From positions 39,118,630 to 39,182,629 of the forward strand of contig NW_022145609.1 of NCBI RefSeq assembly GCF_000002235.5: DNA of 64,000 nt, written 5' to 3'. A program made the position numbers and the translations under genes. The number at the start of each line of letters is the position of its first letter. The first letter of the stretch is position 1. This stretch comes from Strongylocentrotus purpuratus (taxonomy: Eukaryota > Echinodermata > Echinoidea > Camarodonta > Strongylocentrotidae). The notes below the pieces were generated by a model. It was not told where the DNA came from. It did not search any database and worked only from the letters and a program-made list of their open reading frames with translations. Below are positions 54,158-64,000 of this stretch, in pieces.

Positions 54158-54487
54158 AATCTGGATTTATATAGCGCTTAATTATACGGAATGAGCGCTT
54201 TACAGTTAGTGTTACCCCGTCATTGGATTCATTCACGCACAATGTGCACCACCTCCACTCCCTGGGGAGAACCACAGTGACGGCATATAGGCAATTATAC
54301 TAACACAAATGCTTTCGTCATCCTACCGGGCCCCCATCACTCTCTTGGGTATTGAGTGTCGAATGGAGATTGATGCCTTGCCAAATTAAGGACATTAGTG
54401 GTGATTTAGTGCCGTGTCGATCGAGGATCGAACCCTCGACCTTTGAATTTCAAGTCAAGTGCTTGGCCACTCAACTACGACACTTCT
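54158..54487 (-). mobile_element. tRNA-derived SINE with preserved head
   Basis: On the minus strand, GTGTCGTAGTTGAGTGGCCA, ACTTGACTTGAAATTCAA and GGTCGAGGGTTCGATCC form a tRNA-Ser(UGA)-like head with A and B boxes. The shared body (GTCCTT...GGCAAGGCAT, CCGGTAGGATGACG, AAGCGCTATATAAATCC) follows. This explains the origin of the shorter copies elsewhere. Confidence 0.8.
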
Positions 54488-56043
54488 ACAGGAAATGAAG
54501 GGACTCCTTCAGCCTGTTCTGCTGGTCATTTAAAAAAATATATAAACCAATGAATAAATGAATAAATGAATAAATGAATAAATCTTGCCCAGACATCAAC
54601 TCTCCAGATTTTGCGAGCAAGCGAAGCAAATAAAGAAAACGACAATTAACACTTTATTACAGTAGCAAATTCGTATACAGTATCCTTTTTAGGAAGTGGG
54701 GATCTTGGGCCCAACACCCTACCAATACCCAGTTGGACATACCTCACTACACATTGCATTATCACTTTTTTATCAAAATCCTAACCAATATTGACTGCCC
54801 GGTAAGACCAATTCGGTTATGGTATAATAGGGCCTGGGGATTCGTTCCATTAAGAACAATTTATAGCTTCTTGCAATAAACAATGAATACATTATTTCCG
54901 TTATTCTGGAGAAGGGATGGCGTATCCACGAAGAAAAAGGGCTAGTCTACTATAACTGTATCGATCCTATAGAAAACCATTACATTCTCCAAATTGGTAT
55001 TTACTTCAATGGATGGGCAGACACGGGTGGGGGGGGGGGGGGAGGTGGCATATAAGTATAGGCCTACTGTTGATTTACTGAAGGGAAATTAATTCTACTC
55101 AGTTGGGGGTAGGACTTTTTGAATCAGGGACCCTCATGGTTGAATGTTATATGACAAAGCTGCCTGCTGCATCCATACAAAGCATGTTGTATTGGTTTAT
55201 TTTCTTCCGTGACGCCGGCCCGACTTTAGCCTTTTACTACTTTTGCACATTCCTATGTCCCTTTTGCCCCATTTTTAAAGCCCCCCCCCCCCCCCCCCCG
55301 CTCAGTGAGGAAATGTATTAACGATTAACCCTCAGTCTCCTCATCTAAATTCAAAAGAGAAGTGGCCCGGGGGGGGGGGGGGTCATACCCTTCTTGCTCT
55401 CAGAAAAAATCCGTACAAAACGGAAGAAGAAGAGAGAGAGAAGAAAAAGCTTGAAGAAGAAAAATAATAAGAAGAAAAAGCAGAAGAAGAGTAGCAACAA
55501 AATAACAACAACTGAAGAGGAACAAGGAAGAGGAGACTGTTGATTATACTCGACTGCAGATGGCGTTCTGTCTATTCTGCTTCACTAGTGTGCGGTGAAT
55601 CATCACGTAATGTTTCTGGAATTGAATTTATGAATGAAGACAACTAGACAAGCGCTGGCAACATTTACGGAGCCTGAACGGGTCGAGTGCGAGTACATTA
55701 AGCAGGTAACCGATCAAATAATTTGATTAAGAGTAGTTAGAGTACACATATTTTGGTTTTAAAGTGCAAATACACGTCCGATTCGTCCGAGCCGCACAGC
55801 GGAACAGTTCAACCCCTACCCGCCGGCCTGGGTTGATCTGAGCTGATGGGTACGGGTGGTGGGTTGGACTGTCTTGAAATGTGCGTTGAACCAAAAACTT
55901 GGCAATTGGCCTTAGGAATAGGAGTTAGGCGTGCTAATAGGGCTAGGCTAGGCTATTTCACTCTCGATTCAATAGTCTTTGTAGCTAATAGGAATCCCAA
56001 AACTGTAAAACTGGATATAGATCTAGACCTAGATCTATTGCAA
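54488..56043. other. Non-genic stretch
   Basis: ATGAATAA repeats at 54550-54582, G/C runs at about 55028-55040, 55280-55299 and 55370-55382, and a purine patch at 55415-55540. A possible 5' exon (spliceable CATTAAGCAG/GTAACC at about 55705) was noticed but has no partner exon. No gene supported. Confidence 0.45.
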
Positions 56044-57061
56044 GCTAGGGCCTAGACCGAAAGCTTCAGTCTCTATAATCGTCGGTTGTTCCACTGAGAC
56101 TACGTCTGGCTCCACTAGACCTCCGGTTATAGAGACTGAACGACTGCCTATGCCAGCCTGTGTTGAACTTATTCCGCTAGATTTTAGCCGCTAGGCCCCT
56201 CCCACAAACTTGCCACGGCCGTATTGTTATGCCCCCAAAATCCCCCAAAATGTCATTTTACCTCGTTCATTTCCAATTTTAAATTAGGCCTAGGCTATAA
56301 TACATCGGTTCCACTTACTAACTTGATTGATATAATCCGTTTAATGGTCCCTTTTAAGGAAATTATCGGTCAAAATCGACATCCATGTTGAAAATCTTGC
56401 AAGCCGTGTTAAACTCTCGCTGCCGTCTTCTTCTTCTTCTTGATTTGTTTTTGTTTGGCAATCAGTCACAGTTGACTATTTTTGCCACACACTATTTTAT
56501 GAATTATTTATATATATACATATATGTACAATTTCATGTCATAAATGACTATTTTTAGGATTCTTTCTCTTTCCATCCTCTTTCCTTCCTCTTTTTTTCT
56601 TTTTAGACTCTATAACTTTTTTTTAGAGAGAAAATTCAATAAATTAATAATTTTGGAAAGAGACGACGGCCTAGCAAGTTGTGAATGAAAAACGCCTATA
56701 AACTAAAACTAAACGTACGTACTTGTGTTTACGCGCACGTGCGCGTTCAAATATCACCTCACGTATGCACATGTGTACTTCGCACTTACCCCCACCCTTT
56801 TTAAAATGCCATCTTACCAGTCTTTGAGGTATATTTCGCAGACTTTCGGTTTTAACCTAGGTCACTCCGGCATAGGTGAGGGGGTGCCAGCTAGCATGTG
56901 ATGTTGGAGGTGATCACCGAATTGTTAGAAAAAGTAAATGGTCAAATTAGTTACAAGTATTGTGGGCTTTATTGGTGCAAGAAAAAGGAAAAGAGAAGAT
57001 TTAAAAAAAAAATTAAAATAAAAAAATTTAAAAAAAATAATAAAAAAACCTCAACAACAAT

Positions 57062-57955
57062 TTAATTGTTTTGATACAGCCGCTTTGTTCTTAAAACGAA
57101 GCGAACTATTGCTTTTTGTTTAACTATTTCTGAAAGTTTAAGTAGTGTCATGATTTCCTGTGGATGTGATAAATCAGTTTCTACGAGTAACATAGCTCTT
57201 TCTATTATGTACTTTGGGCATTCAGTGAGAAAGTGGTTTACAGTTTCAGTACGTCCTATGCAGTTATTGCAATGGCCTGTCGAGTGTATATTCAATCTGA
57301 AGAGATCTAAGTTCAAACCTATCACTCCTATTCTTAATCTATGGAGAATACTTTCTTCAAATCTGTTCAACTTACATTCATATGGTTGATTTACTGTAGG
57401 CAGTATATGTCTAAGAGATCTATCAGAATTATTCCATCTGTCTTGCCAGAGTTTTATATACTTGCTGGTAATAATACTCTTTATTTCAGAAAAGGATAAT
57501 TTATTACAAATTTCAATGTTATTTTGTAAAGCAGATTTTGCATAAAAATCTGCCATTTCATTTCCGTGTACACCACAATGGCTAGGAATCCATTCTAAGT
57601 GTATGTGTTTTCCTTGATACGATAATTTTGTACTTAATGTAATAATTTCAGTTACAAATGTAATATCTTTTTCATCCTTTATGGCGAGCAGGGCGCTTAC
57701 GGAATCACAAAAAATAACAATGCCAACATACACATTAATGTTCTCTAGCCAATTAAGCGCAAGGACAATTGCAGCCAATTCGGCTCTGAAAGATGAGGTG
57801 TGATCCGCCAATCGTTTGGCTTGTTGAAAGGAGAATGCTGGTACATAAAAAGAAGCAGAACTTATTCCAAAACTTGGAACCTTTGACCCATCTGTATAGA
57901 TGTGTAGTTGTATTGGCCATTTGGTACTGATCAATTCTAAACTGCGTTGACGTAA
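57062..57955 (-). CDS. LINE ORF2 C-terminus: RNase H domain (fragment)
   Basis: An open frame of about 290 residues. RNase H motifs are in order: IYTDGSK (first Asp), FRAELAAIVLAL (Glu), FCDSVSALLAI (Asp), EWIPSHCGVHGNEMADFYAK (His/Asp). Then comes the C-terminal CNNCIGRTETVNHFLTECP zinc knuckle-like block. This arrangement is known from RNase H-carrying LINEs (I, R1, Loa, Nimb and related clades). All four catalytic residues are present. It lies inside the Mutator-like element. The upstream part is frameshifted, so this is a fragment and not a functional ORF2. Confidence 0.8.
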   Translation of the reverse strand, partial: LRQRSLELISTKWPIQLHIYTDGSKVPSFGISSASFYVPAFSFQQAKRLADHTSSFRAELAAIVLALNWLENINVYVGIVIFCDSVSALLAIKDEKDITFVTEIITLSTKLSYQGKHIHLEWIPSHCGVHGNEMADFYAKSALQNNIEICNKLSFSEIKSIITSKYIKLWQDRWNNSDRSLRHILPTVNQPYECKLNRFEESILHRLRIGVIGLNLDLFRLNIHSTGHCNNCIGRTETVNHFLTECPKYIIERAMLLVETDLSHPQEIMTLLKLSEIVKQKAIVRFVLRTKRLYQNN

Positions 57956-58414
57956 ATAAGATGGGTTTTCAACTTTTCATGTTTGTTCACTATTTCGCTT
58001 AATTCTATCGACACTTTTGGAGCATTAATTTTCCAAGGGGGGAAACTAGGTATAGTGTAAGGTTCGATAGTACAATGTTTCATTAGTTCTGTTCTGCATC
58101 CAAATGGCTTGTTATTCTTTTGGAGCTTCAAAAGTTCCATTTGCCAGCTGGGCTTAACGTTTAATATGACAGGGTGATCTCGATGCATTTCAATCTTTTG
58201 TCTGAATCTGTCCGCCAGCATCTCGATGCATTTCAATCTTTTGTCTGAATCTGTCCGCCAGCATCTGTCTTCTTAAGTCTAAGGGCATTTCACCTAGTTC
58301 AACTTGTAGTGAATCTAATGATGTAAGAGGAAGAGCTCCCGCACAAATTCTCAAGGCTTGATATTGAATGGAGTCAAGTGATTTCTTTATACTTTGAGCC
58401 GCACTGTCATAGGC
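57937..58414 (-). pseudogene. LINE ORF2 between RT and RNase H (frameshifted)
   Basis: Translation gives AYDSAAQSIKKSLDSIQYQA then LRICAGALPLTSLDSLQVE and GEMPLDLRRQMLADRFRQKI, the post-RT thumb region of the same LINE. A 43-bp tandem duplication at about 58176-58262 (CTCGATGCATTTCAATCTTT) breaks the frame. Confidence 0.75.
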
Positions 58415-58564
58415 GTCAATCTCATCCCTTTTAGTCTACGCCGAAGGCAAAATGATTATGAAGGAAAAACTGTGATAACGCCATTACGAACGTGTAGATG
58501 GCGCACAGTTTTTCCTTCATAATCATTTTGCCTTCGGCGTAGACTAGAAGGGATGAGATTGACG
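58414..58564. repeat. 61-nt foldback at the cargo/TIR junction
   Basis: Arms 58414-58474 and 58504-58564 pair with one mismatch around a 29-nt loop. The outer base of the hairpin overlaps the start of the right TIR by 4 nt and the LINE fragment starts at its other foot. Confidence 0.85.
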
Positions 58565-59545
58565 GCAGCGAGAGTTTAACACGGCTTGCAAGATTTTCAA
58601 CATGGATGTCGATTTTGACCGATAATTTCCTTAAAAGGGACCATTAAACGGATTATATCAATCAAGTTAGTAAGTGGAACCGATGTATTATAGCCTAGGC
58701 CTAATTTAAAATTGGAAATGAACGAGGTAAAATGACATTTTGGGGGATTTTGGGGGCATAACAATACGGCCGTGGCAAGTTTGTGGGAGGGGCCTAGCGG
58801 CTAAAATCTAGCGGAATAAGTTCAACACAGGCTGGCATAGGCAGTCGTTCAGTCTCTATAACCGGAGGTCTAGTGGAGCCAGACGTAGTCTCAGTGGAAC
58901 AACCGACGATTATAGAGACTGAAGCTTTCGGTCTAGCTAGGGCCTACAAATGCAAAGCTTCTGATATATTTCAGAAGAAATTAATTTGCATCCTTTTTAC
59001 TGTCTAGAAGAACCTCATGATCCTAGCCTGGCCTAGGCTAGACACATCTACAGTGTAGTCATAGACTATGGCTATGAAATTTGTTTGATCTCTAGAGCTA
59101 TGGTCCAATAAAATATGCTTCTCCTCCTTCTTCGGTATAACTCAGGGATGTGAGAGTTCCGCGTTTCCGCGAATTTCCGCGTTTTTAGATCGCCCCGTCG
59201 CGTTTTTATTTTCTCCATTGAAAAAATCCGCGTTTTGCCCCAAGACAACTTATTACTTTAAGGGTCTGCGAATGCGAGACTAATACAAAAGCAAAAGCGC
59301 GCGCGCGCGCCTGCTTCAAAGATAGTACAGCGCCTGCATCGAGTATTGCTAGCTCAGCGCGCCGCGTGCGCCGGGCGTACCGTGCATTTCGATCGCTATA
59401 CTATCTACGGTACGGTGTTTGCATTGATTCACATGTCTTCGTGCAGTGTGCTATTGATTTTTGTTACGATATTTCAATCAGAATCGGCGTTCTCTTTTGG
59501 AAATATGTATTACTTTCAAAGAAAATCTGTGAAATATGAGACAAC

Positions 59546-59852
59546 ATGGCAACTCGAGATCGGAATTTTATTGAGCGAGGAACGAAATTGGACTCGGAAT
59601 CATTGGAGGAAGATAAGCGGGATCCACTGGTTAAAAATCCATGGAAATGGTCTTGGATGGACTTCACGCACAAAGATCAAAAACTTTCTCACTCTTTCCG
59701 TCTTGTAAAAAAAGCTGGCTACGCCGTGTGCGTAGTGTGTGATAAGGAGTGCAAATATGGTTCTCGTGGACGAGTTTCATTGACTGATCATTTGGACTCT
59801 GTTGCACACCAAAAAGTTTTGAAACTGAGAGCAGCAAATACTTTACTTCCAG
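59546..59852 (+). CDS. hAT transposase exon 1
   Basis: 102 codons plus one base. ATG in a good context (ACAACATGG). Ends LLPG at donor CCAG/GTGAGT. Carries the BED-like finger. An in-frame reading past the donor stops after GEFTIVF, so splicing is needed. Confidence 0.78.
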
Positions 59853-62508
59853 GTGAGTTTACAATTGTATTTTAGAAATTAGAATCGCGGACCCCTCAAA
59901 ATCCTTTAACTGATCAAATTGTTTTCTTGTGTGTGTGTGTGTTTTTTGTTGTTGTTTGTTTGTGCTGTAGGCCTATGCATTTTTATAATTATACTGGAAA
60001 GTTTTATTAATAAGACTGGTACATTCAAGTTACATGTGTCAAATCATGTCATTTGAATGGCATCAGTGATTTTGCTGGCCAGTGCCTAGGGGGGTGTTAT
60101 GCTGCCCAAATTTTCATGTGATGGGTGTGTGTGTGTGTGTGTGGGCAGGAATTTGATTTGTTCATTTCTACATATAAATGTTGGCATATATTGTCATGCA
60201 TTATTTCGTACAGAACATACTTATTTTCAAAGAATTTGGGGTGAGTACAGTGATACTTGGGCAGGTGCATGTATATGAATGTAACCTTGTTCATGAGTTT
60301 GCCTTTTTTGTATTTATTCATTTATTTATATATTTTTTTTTTGTTTGTCTTGTAGGTCAAAAACAACCAATGACTACTACATCAACATATGGAATTCACC
60401 CCATGTTCAAAAAACAATTGGATAAGCATGAACAACAGTTGAAAGGTGGACTCTCTGAGCCAAATGTGTCATTGCCCGACAGACAGGCATATGCAGAAGC
60501 AACCATACTTGCGTTTACAGCTGAACATTCCCTGCCATTTTCAATCGTGAATGATCTTATTCATCTTAACCAAGAACTTGCCAAAGATAAACAAGTGCTC
60601 GAAAATTTATCAATGGACAGAACTACAGCTTCGTATAAGATGACCCATGGATTATCAAAAACATTTCATGAAGAACTCATTGAGGATTTGAAATCCTCTC
60701 ACTTCTCACTGAATATTGATGAATGCACAAGTGAGACAAATCAACGCGTTGTAACTGTCCTAGTCAGTTATTTTTCAGAGAAGGAGAACAAAGTAGTCAC
60801 AAAACATCTGTCATCTTTTAAAGTAGTGACCGTAAACAGCGAGACTCTGTACAATCATTTAGTAGCTCTATTTGATAAGTATTCCCTTAAATGGGAGAAC
60901 TTGGTTTCTATTTTGATGGACTCTTGTGCCGTCATGCGCGGTTCAAAAAGTGGACTTGAAACACGCATTAGAAGTAAGAAAGCTCCTCAGTTGCTTGACA
61001 TAGATGGAGACTCATGCCACCACGCACATAATGCTGCAAAAGCCTTCTGCCATGGATTTGATAACTACATCGAGGGACTTCTCAATGACATCTATACTGA
61101 TTTCAAGTGGTCCAGTGACCAAAAAGAGGTCTTGCGTTTCATCTGTGATGCACTGGGCATCAAAGCAACAATTCCAGAGCGATATGTGCCCCATAGGTGG
61201 CTTTCTGTATACGATGTTTGTGTAGATACATCTCGATTGCTAGATGCTCTGATACTTTTTTACTATCCCTTTTTGTCTGGATCAGACAGTTCAACTTATC
61301 TCCCAGTTGTTGATAGCATGTATCAAAAACATTCAATCAGTGAATCAGTAAAGAAGGAAATCTGTAAACATCAGTCTAAAATGTCAAATAAGACAAAAAC
61401 AATGACCCAGGCTGGAAAAGACCGTAAGAAGAGGATTGTGAAGAAGCTGTTCCATACCCCGAGTAAAACCAAAGTACTTCTCCACATTTACACCTCCATT
61501 CTTCCTATGCTCAAGAAGTATGTCCTGTATTTTCAGTCTGTGACACCACTTGTCCACAAACTCAATGACAAACAGCAGGATTTACTGAAGGACTTTCTTG
61601 TATGTTTCATTAAACCTGAAATCTTGAACACACAAGCCTTGCATAAAGTAAATGTGAGTGAGGAGAACATACTACCTGACAATGCGGTGTTCCTCGTCAG
61701 GTACATCAAGGAGAATTTACAGGGACCTGCTGCAAGTGAACTAGTGAACAAGCTAAAGACTGCATATCTGAAATGTGGTCAAACCTTACAGAGAAAGATG
61801 CCAGTGAACAACAAACTGCTGAGGTGTGCTTCAGCTATTGATCCAGCATGTAGAGGCCACACAATCACACTCCAGCGCTTACTCCAGCTACCACAATTAG
61901 TGGCATTTGCTCTGAAAGATGTGCAAACTCATGAATATGAGAAGGAAGCAAGGCAGTATAATACAGACAAAGAAATTGTTAATACAGAAGAGAGAATAGA
62001 CATATTCTGGAGTTCATTACGAGAGAAATATCCAGTTATGACAAGAGTGGCACTGGCACTGGTTAGTTGCTTTCATGGACCACAGGTGGAGTCATCTTTC
62101 AGTATAATGGGGAATGTTCTAAACACTGAAAGGCCCAACTTGCACATTGAAACATTTTCATCCATACAAACAGTGAAGTATGAGTTAACAGCAAGTGGAA
62201 AATCAGGAATCAGATATTTCAGAAGAAAAAATTACCTGAAAGATCAGGTAAATCCCAAACTCTGCAAGAATATGAGATCAGCATACAAGTCATATGTACA
62301 GGAAAAGGAACACAAGTCTGGAATGTCACAAACTGTACCCAGAAAGTCTGCTTGTCCTTCAAAGAAACAAACTAAGGAGAAAGCAATTGAAGATGCTGAC
62401 AAGGCACGGGTGGAGCACACACATAAACTGATGAAGAAAGTGGAGAAAAGGAAATCTGAAATGCATGAACTACCTTCTAGTAGCAAAAAAGTACTGAAAA
62501 AAAAATGA
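59546..62508 (+). CDS. hAT-family transposase (two exons, 819 aa)
   Basis: Exon 1 (59546-59852) and exon 2 (60356-62508) join at phase 1 through a 503-bp GT-AG intron. N-terminal BED-like finger at residues 62-88 (CVVC...TDHLDSVAH, C-x2-C-x16-H-x5-H) binds the element ends in such proteins. RNase H-like core: candidate catalytic Asp224 (LNIDECTSE), Asp291 (LMDSCAVM), CHHAHN at 323-328, RW in PHRWLSVYD, and Glu681 (QVESSFSIMGNV) at the start of the C-terminal hAT dimerisation region (LNTERPNLHIETFSS). Lys-rich tail. No stop or frameshift, so it may still be active or recently so. Acts in the nucleus by cut-and-paste. Confidence 0.83.
60356..62508 (+). CDS. hAT transposase exon 2
   Basis: Acceptor after a T-rich tract (TTGTCTTGTAG/GTCAAAA). 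The frame is also open 59 codons into the intron with a hydrophobic, improbable sequence, which is not part of the product. Codes for the catalytic core, insertion domain and dimerisation region. Confidence 0.82.
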
Positions 62509-62944
62509 CTGGAGTAAAGAACTAGCAAATGAGAAATACTTAGAGCATCAAATACTTAACTTTAGGTACGTTAATCATTTTTTATTGTAGACCATAATAG
62601 AAGATGTTTCTGGATTTGGTATCATATGGAATGGTGAAGAAATTTAGTAAATGATGCTCTATGTACTCTATTATGTATATTGTAAATAATATGGAAAATT
62701 AAATGTTTAAAACATTGTAAAATTATAATCTTACCCCTATGAAATAGTGTTTTCTCTACATTTTAAAATGCAAAAACCTCTGGTTTCGGGGGGCTTTGCC
62801 CCCTCGACCCCCATTAGGGGCTTTGTTCCTGGACCCCCAGCCATTGGGTATGAGTCTGCTCGCTACGCTTTGCAAATCTCCTCTTTTTTTAGTTTGCTGC
62901 ACTCACATCCCTGATAACTAAGTAGGTCTACAGACCACCATCGG

Positions 62945-63259
62945 GTGCATTCTCGTATTCACCTATTCACCTTTCACCTGTATTCACATGGATTAACACC
63001 CAGCAACATATCGTCCTATCTCCAGCTCCCAAACTCAAGTAGATGCAGGTATAAAACAAGGCAAAGGGGAACTTATAAATACCATGTCATTAGTTCCAAC
63101 AAAGACTGCTACCGGCATTCCCTGTACCCCAAGACCATCCCTGAATGGAATCATCTAGATGAGGAAACCAGAAGCTCACCCGATGTGAAAGCTTTTAAAC
63201 TCAAATTGGACTCACTAGACATTATAAACCTTGTAGCCGAAGCACACTTCAATATTTAG
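62945..63259 (+). pseudogene. LINE ORF2 C-terminal fragment, plus strand
   Basis: RYKTRQRGTYKYHVISSNKD, then CYRHSLYPKTIPEWNHLDEE and SPDVKAFKLKLD: the conserved tail of CR1/Jockey-type RT proteins (xxxSFFPRTIxxWNxLP). Starts next to the hAT right flank; no RT core is present. Confidence 0.75.
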
Positions 63260-63478
63260 GCGTGTTTCGTTTTGACCCTAACCCAACGTACGCGACAACC
63301 AGATGCTGGTGATTGTACGTCACAGACAGATGCAGATACAGACCTGTCTTTTTGGGCTCCTTAGTAAGACAATGTCTTGTAATGCCCTCCCATAGTTCAT
63401 CAGTACACCACTGCAAAGAGTTCGTTCCTTAATACAATAGATCCATTGCTGGATCTGTGGGAAGACTCAACAGGATTA
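63260..63478. other. LINE 3' UTR debris
   Basis: Between two convergent LINE fragments; the left part continues the plus-strand element and the right part is the 3' end of the minus-strand one. No further gene. Confidence 0.45.
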
Positions 63479-64000
63479 TCACCTGCTGGGCCTATAACTA
63501 AACTTGTCGAGCTGTGTTGAAAGATAGGCATCCACCTCTGATTTAAATCTGTCTATGGTTGGTGCATTCATTGCTGACATCGGTAGTTTGTTCCAGGTGT
63601 TGACCACACGGTGTGTGAAACTATACTTGCGGATGTTGAGATGTGCACGCTCCTTGTGGATCCTCATGTTGTGGCCTCGTAAATTGATTTCCAGCTCCTT
63701 CATTGTAAACAAATTGTTTATCTTGATATCGTTGAGGCCATGCATGATCTTGTAGACTTGAATCATGTCACCACGGAGGCGTCTGTACGAGAGGGTAGGT
63801 TGGTTGAGCCGTTGAAGACTGGTTTCATATGGTAAGTCTTTCAGTGCTGGAATCATCTTGGTGGCACGCCTCTGGACTTTTTCGATTGTAGTTCTATCCC
63901 TCTCTAGTAATGGGCTCCACACACATCTGGCGTACTCTAGATGGGGACGCACCAATGTCTTGTATAGTGGCTTGAAGATCTCTTCATCTTTATGATCTAA
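63479..64000 (-). CDS. CR1-like LINE ORF2 C-terminus, open at window edge
   Basis: 173 residues in one frame reaching the window end. Reads PLYKTLVRPHLEYARCVWSP, EKVQRRATKMIPALKDLPYE, SLQRLNQPTLSYRRLRGDMI, QVYKIMHGL and ends SFTHRVVNTWNKLPMSAMNA...FKSEVDAYL. These are the RT thumb and C-terminal motifs of CR1/Rex-type LINEs. No stop inside, so the copy may be recent. The RT core would lie beyond the window. Confidence 0.82.
   Translation of the reverse strand, partial: LDHKDEEIFKPLYKTLVRPHLEYARCVWSPLLERDRTTIEKVQRRATKMIPALKDLPYETSLQRLNQPTLSYRRLRGDMIQVYKIMHGLNDIKINNLFTMKELEINLRGHNMRIHKERAHLNIRKYSFTHRVVNTWNKLPMSAMNAPTIDRFKSEVDAYLSTQLDKFSYRPSR

Larger units (their letters stand above)
56053..58935. 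mobile_element. 2.88-kb Mutator-like element with 375-bp identical TIRs
   Basis: Arms 56053-56427 and 58561-58935 are inverted copies without visible mismatch or indel, beginning TAGACCGAAAGCTTCAGTCT. The 9-bp duplication GCTAGGGCC flanks it (56044-56052, 58936-58944). The boundary can slide by a few bases, giving 7-12 bp. Long TIRs plus a 9-bp TSD are the hallmarks of Mutator-like elements. Within each arm TTCAGTCTCTATAA pairs with TTATAGAGACTGAA to form a subterminal hairpin. The 2.1-kb interior lacks a transposase and holds a LINE fragment. Confidence 0.85.
59143..62913 (+). mobile_element. Apparently intact hAT-type transposon (3.77 kb)
   Basis: Ends CAGGGATGTGAG (59143) and its exact complement CTCACATCCCTG (ending 62913). 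ATAACT is duplicated at 59137-59142 and 62914-62919 (6 bp exact; hAT usually makes 8 bp). It contains one spliced transposase gene without stops. The 5' part is GC-rich with repeated TTCCGCG words, and the 3' part holds GGGGGCTTTGCCCCC. Confidence 0.82.

Noticed and set aside
54420..54487. tRNA-Ser gene
   Set aside because: tRNA-like head only; no variable arm or proper stems, and it is fused to a SINE body.
55560..55712. Possible 5' exon of a plus-strand gene with donor AGCAG/GTAACC
   Set aside because: No downstream exon, no protein motif, and donor quality is only moderate.
59346..59708. 120-codon frame overlapping transposase exon 1
   Set aside because: Different frame from the BED-like finger; the transposase frame has motif and splice support.

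Overview
The window is animal nuclear DNA, most likely from an echinoid (sea urchin) or another marine deuterostome. Evidence: spliced genes with GT-AG introns, one gene for a MuSK-type receptor tyrosine kinase, tRNA-derived SINEs, many LINE fragments, short TIR elements starting CAGTGGCGGATCC or CAGGCGCGTACGC beside long G/C runs, and dense TACATGTA and TACCGGTA palindromes. The species call is inference.

Layout. 1-2.7 kb: repeat debris. 2.73-21.91 kb: a tandem array of a roughly 6 kb transposon island (two near-complete units plus a truncated third). Each unit is a decayed LINE (LINE-2) carrying a nested 810-bp element and a nested 5'-truncated LINE-1. After duplication, unit A received a 2,836-bp element (5105-7940; 96-bp AG...CT terminal inverted repeats; 6-bp TTAACA target duplication) encoding a one-finger C2H2 acidic protein. 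Unit B received a 2,982-bp hAT-like element (12859-15840) built around about 13 copies of a 110-bp repeat. Each unit keeps the empty site of the other's insertion. 21.9-29.0 kb: intergenic repeats.

29.0-49.8 kb (minus strand): a ten-exon gene whose splice phases all join, giving a predicted 916-residue receptor kinase: signal peptide, Ser/Thr-rich stalk, two Ig domains, ten-cysteine Frizzled-type CRD, transmembrane helix, and a kinase domain in the last exon. It is MuSK-like, but the three activation-loop tyrosines of MuSK are replaced. Intron 1 is 10.9 kb and full of repeats.

49.8-64 kb: intergenic DNA with several well-bounded transposons. These are a 239-bp foldback element (TSD GTAC) nested in a hAT remnant (TSD CTCTCTAG); a 2,883-bp Mutator-like element with identical 375-bp TIRs and a 9-bp TSD, carrying a LINE RNase H fragment; and an apparently intact 3.77-kb hAT element with a two-exon, 819-residue transposase. 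Two LINE reverse-transcriptase C-terminal fragments close the window.

Coordinates and splice joins were read by eye. Family names rest on motifs, termini and target duplications; no database search was possible.
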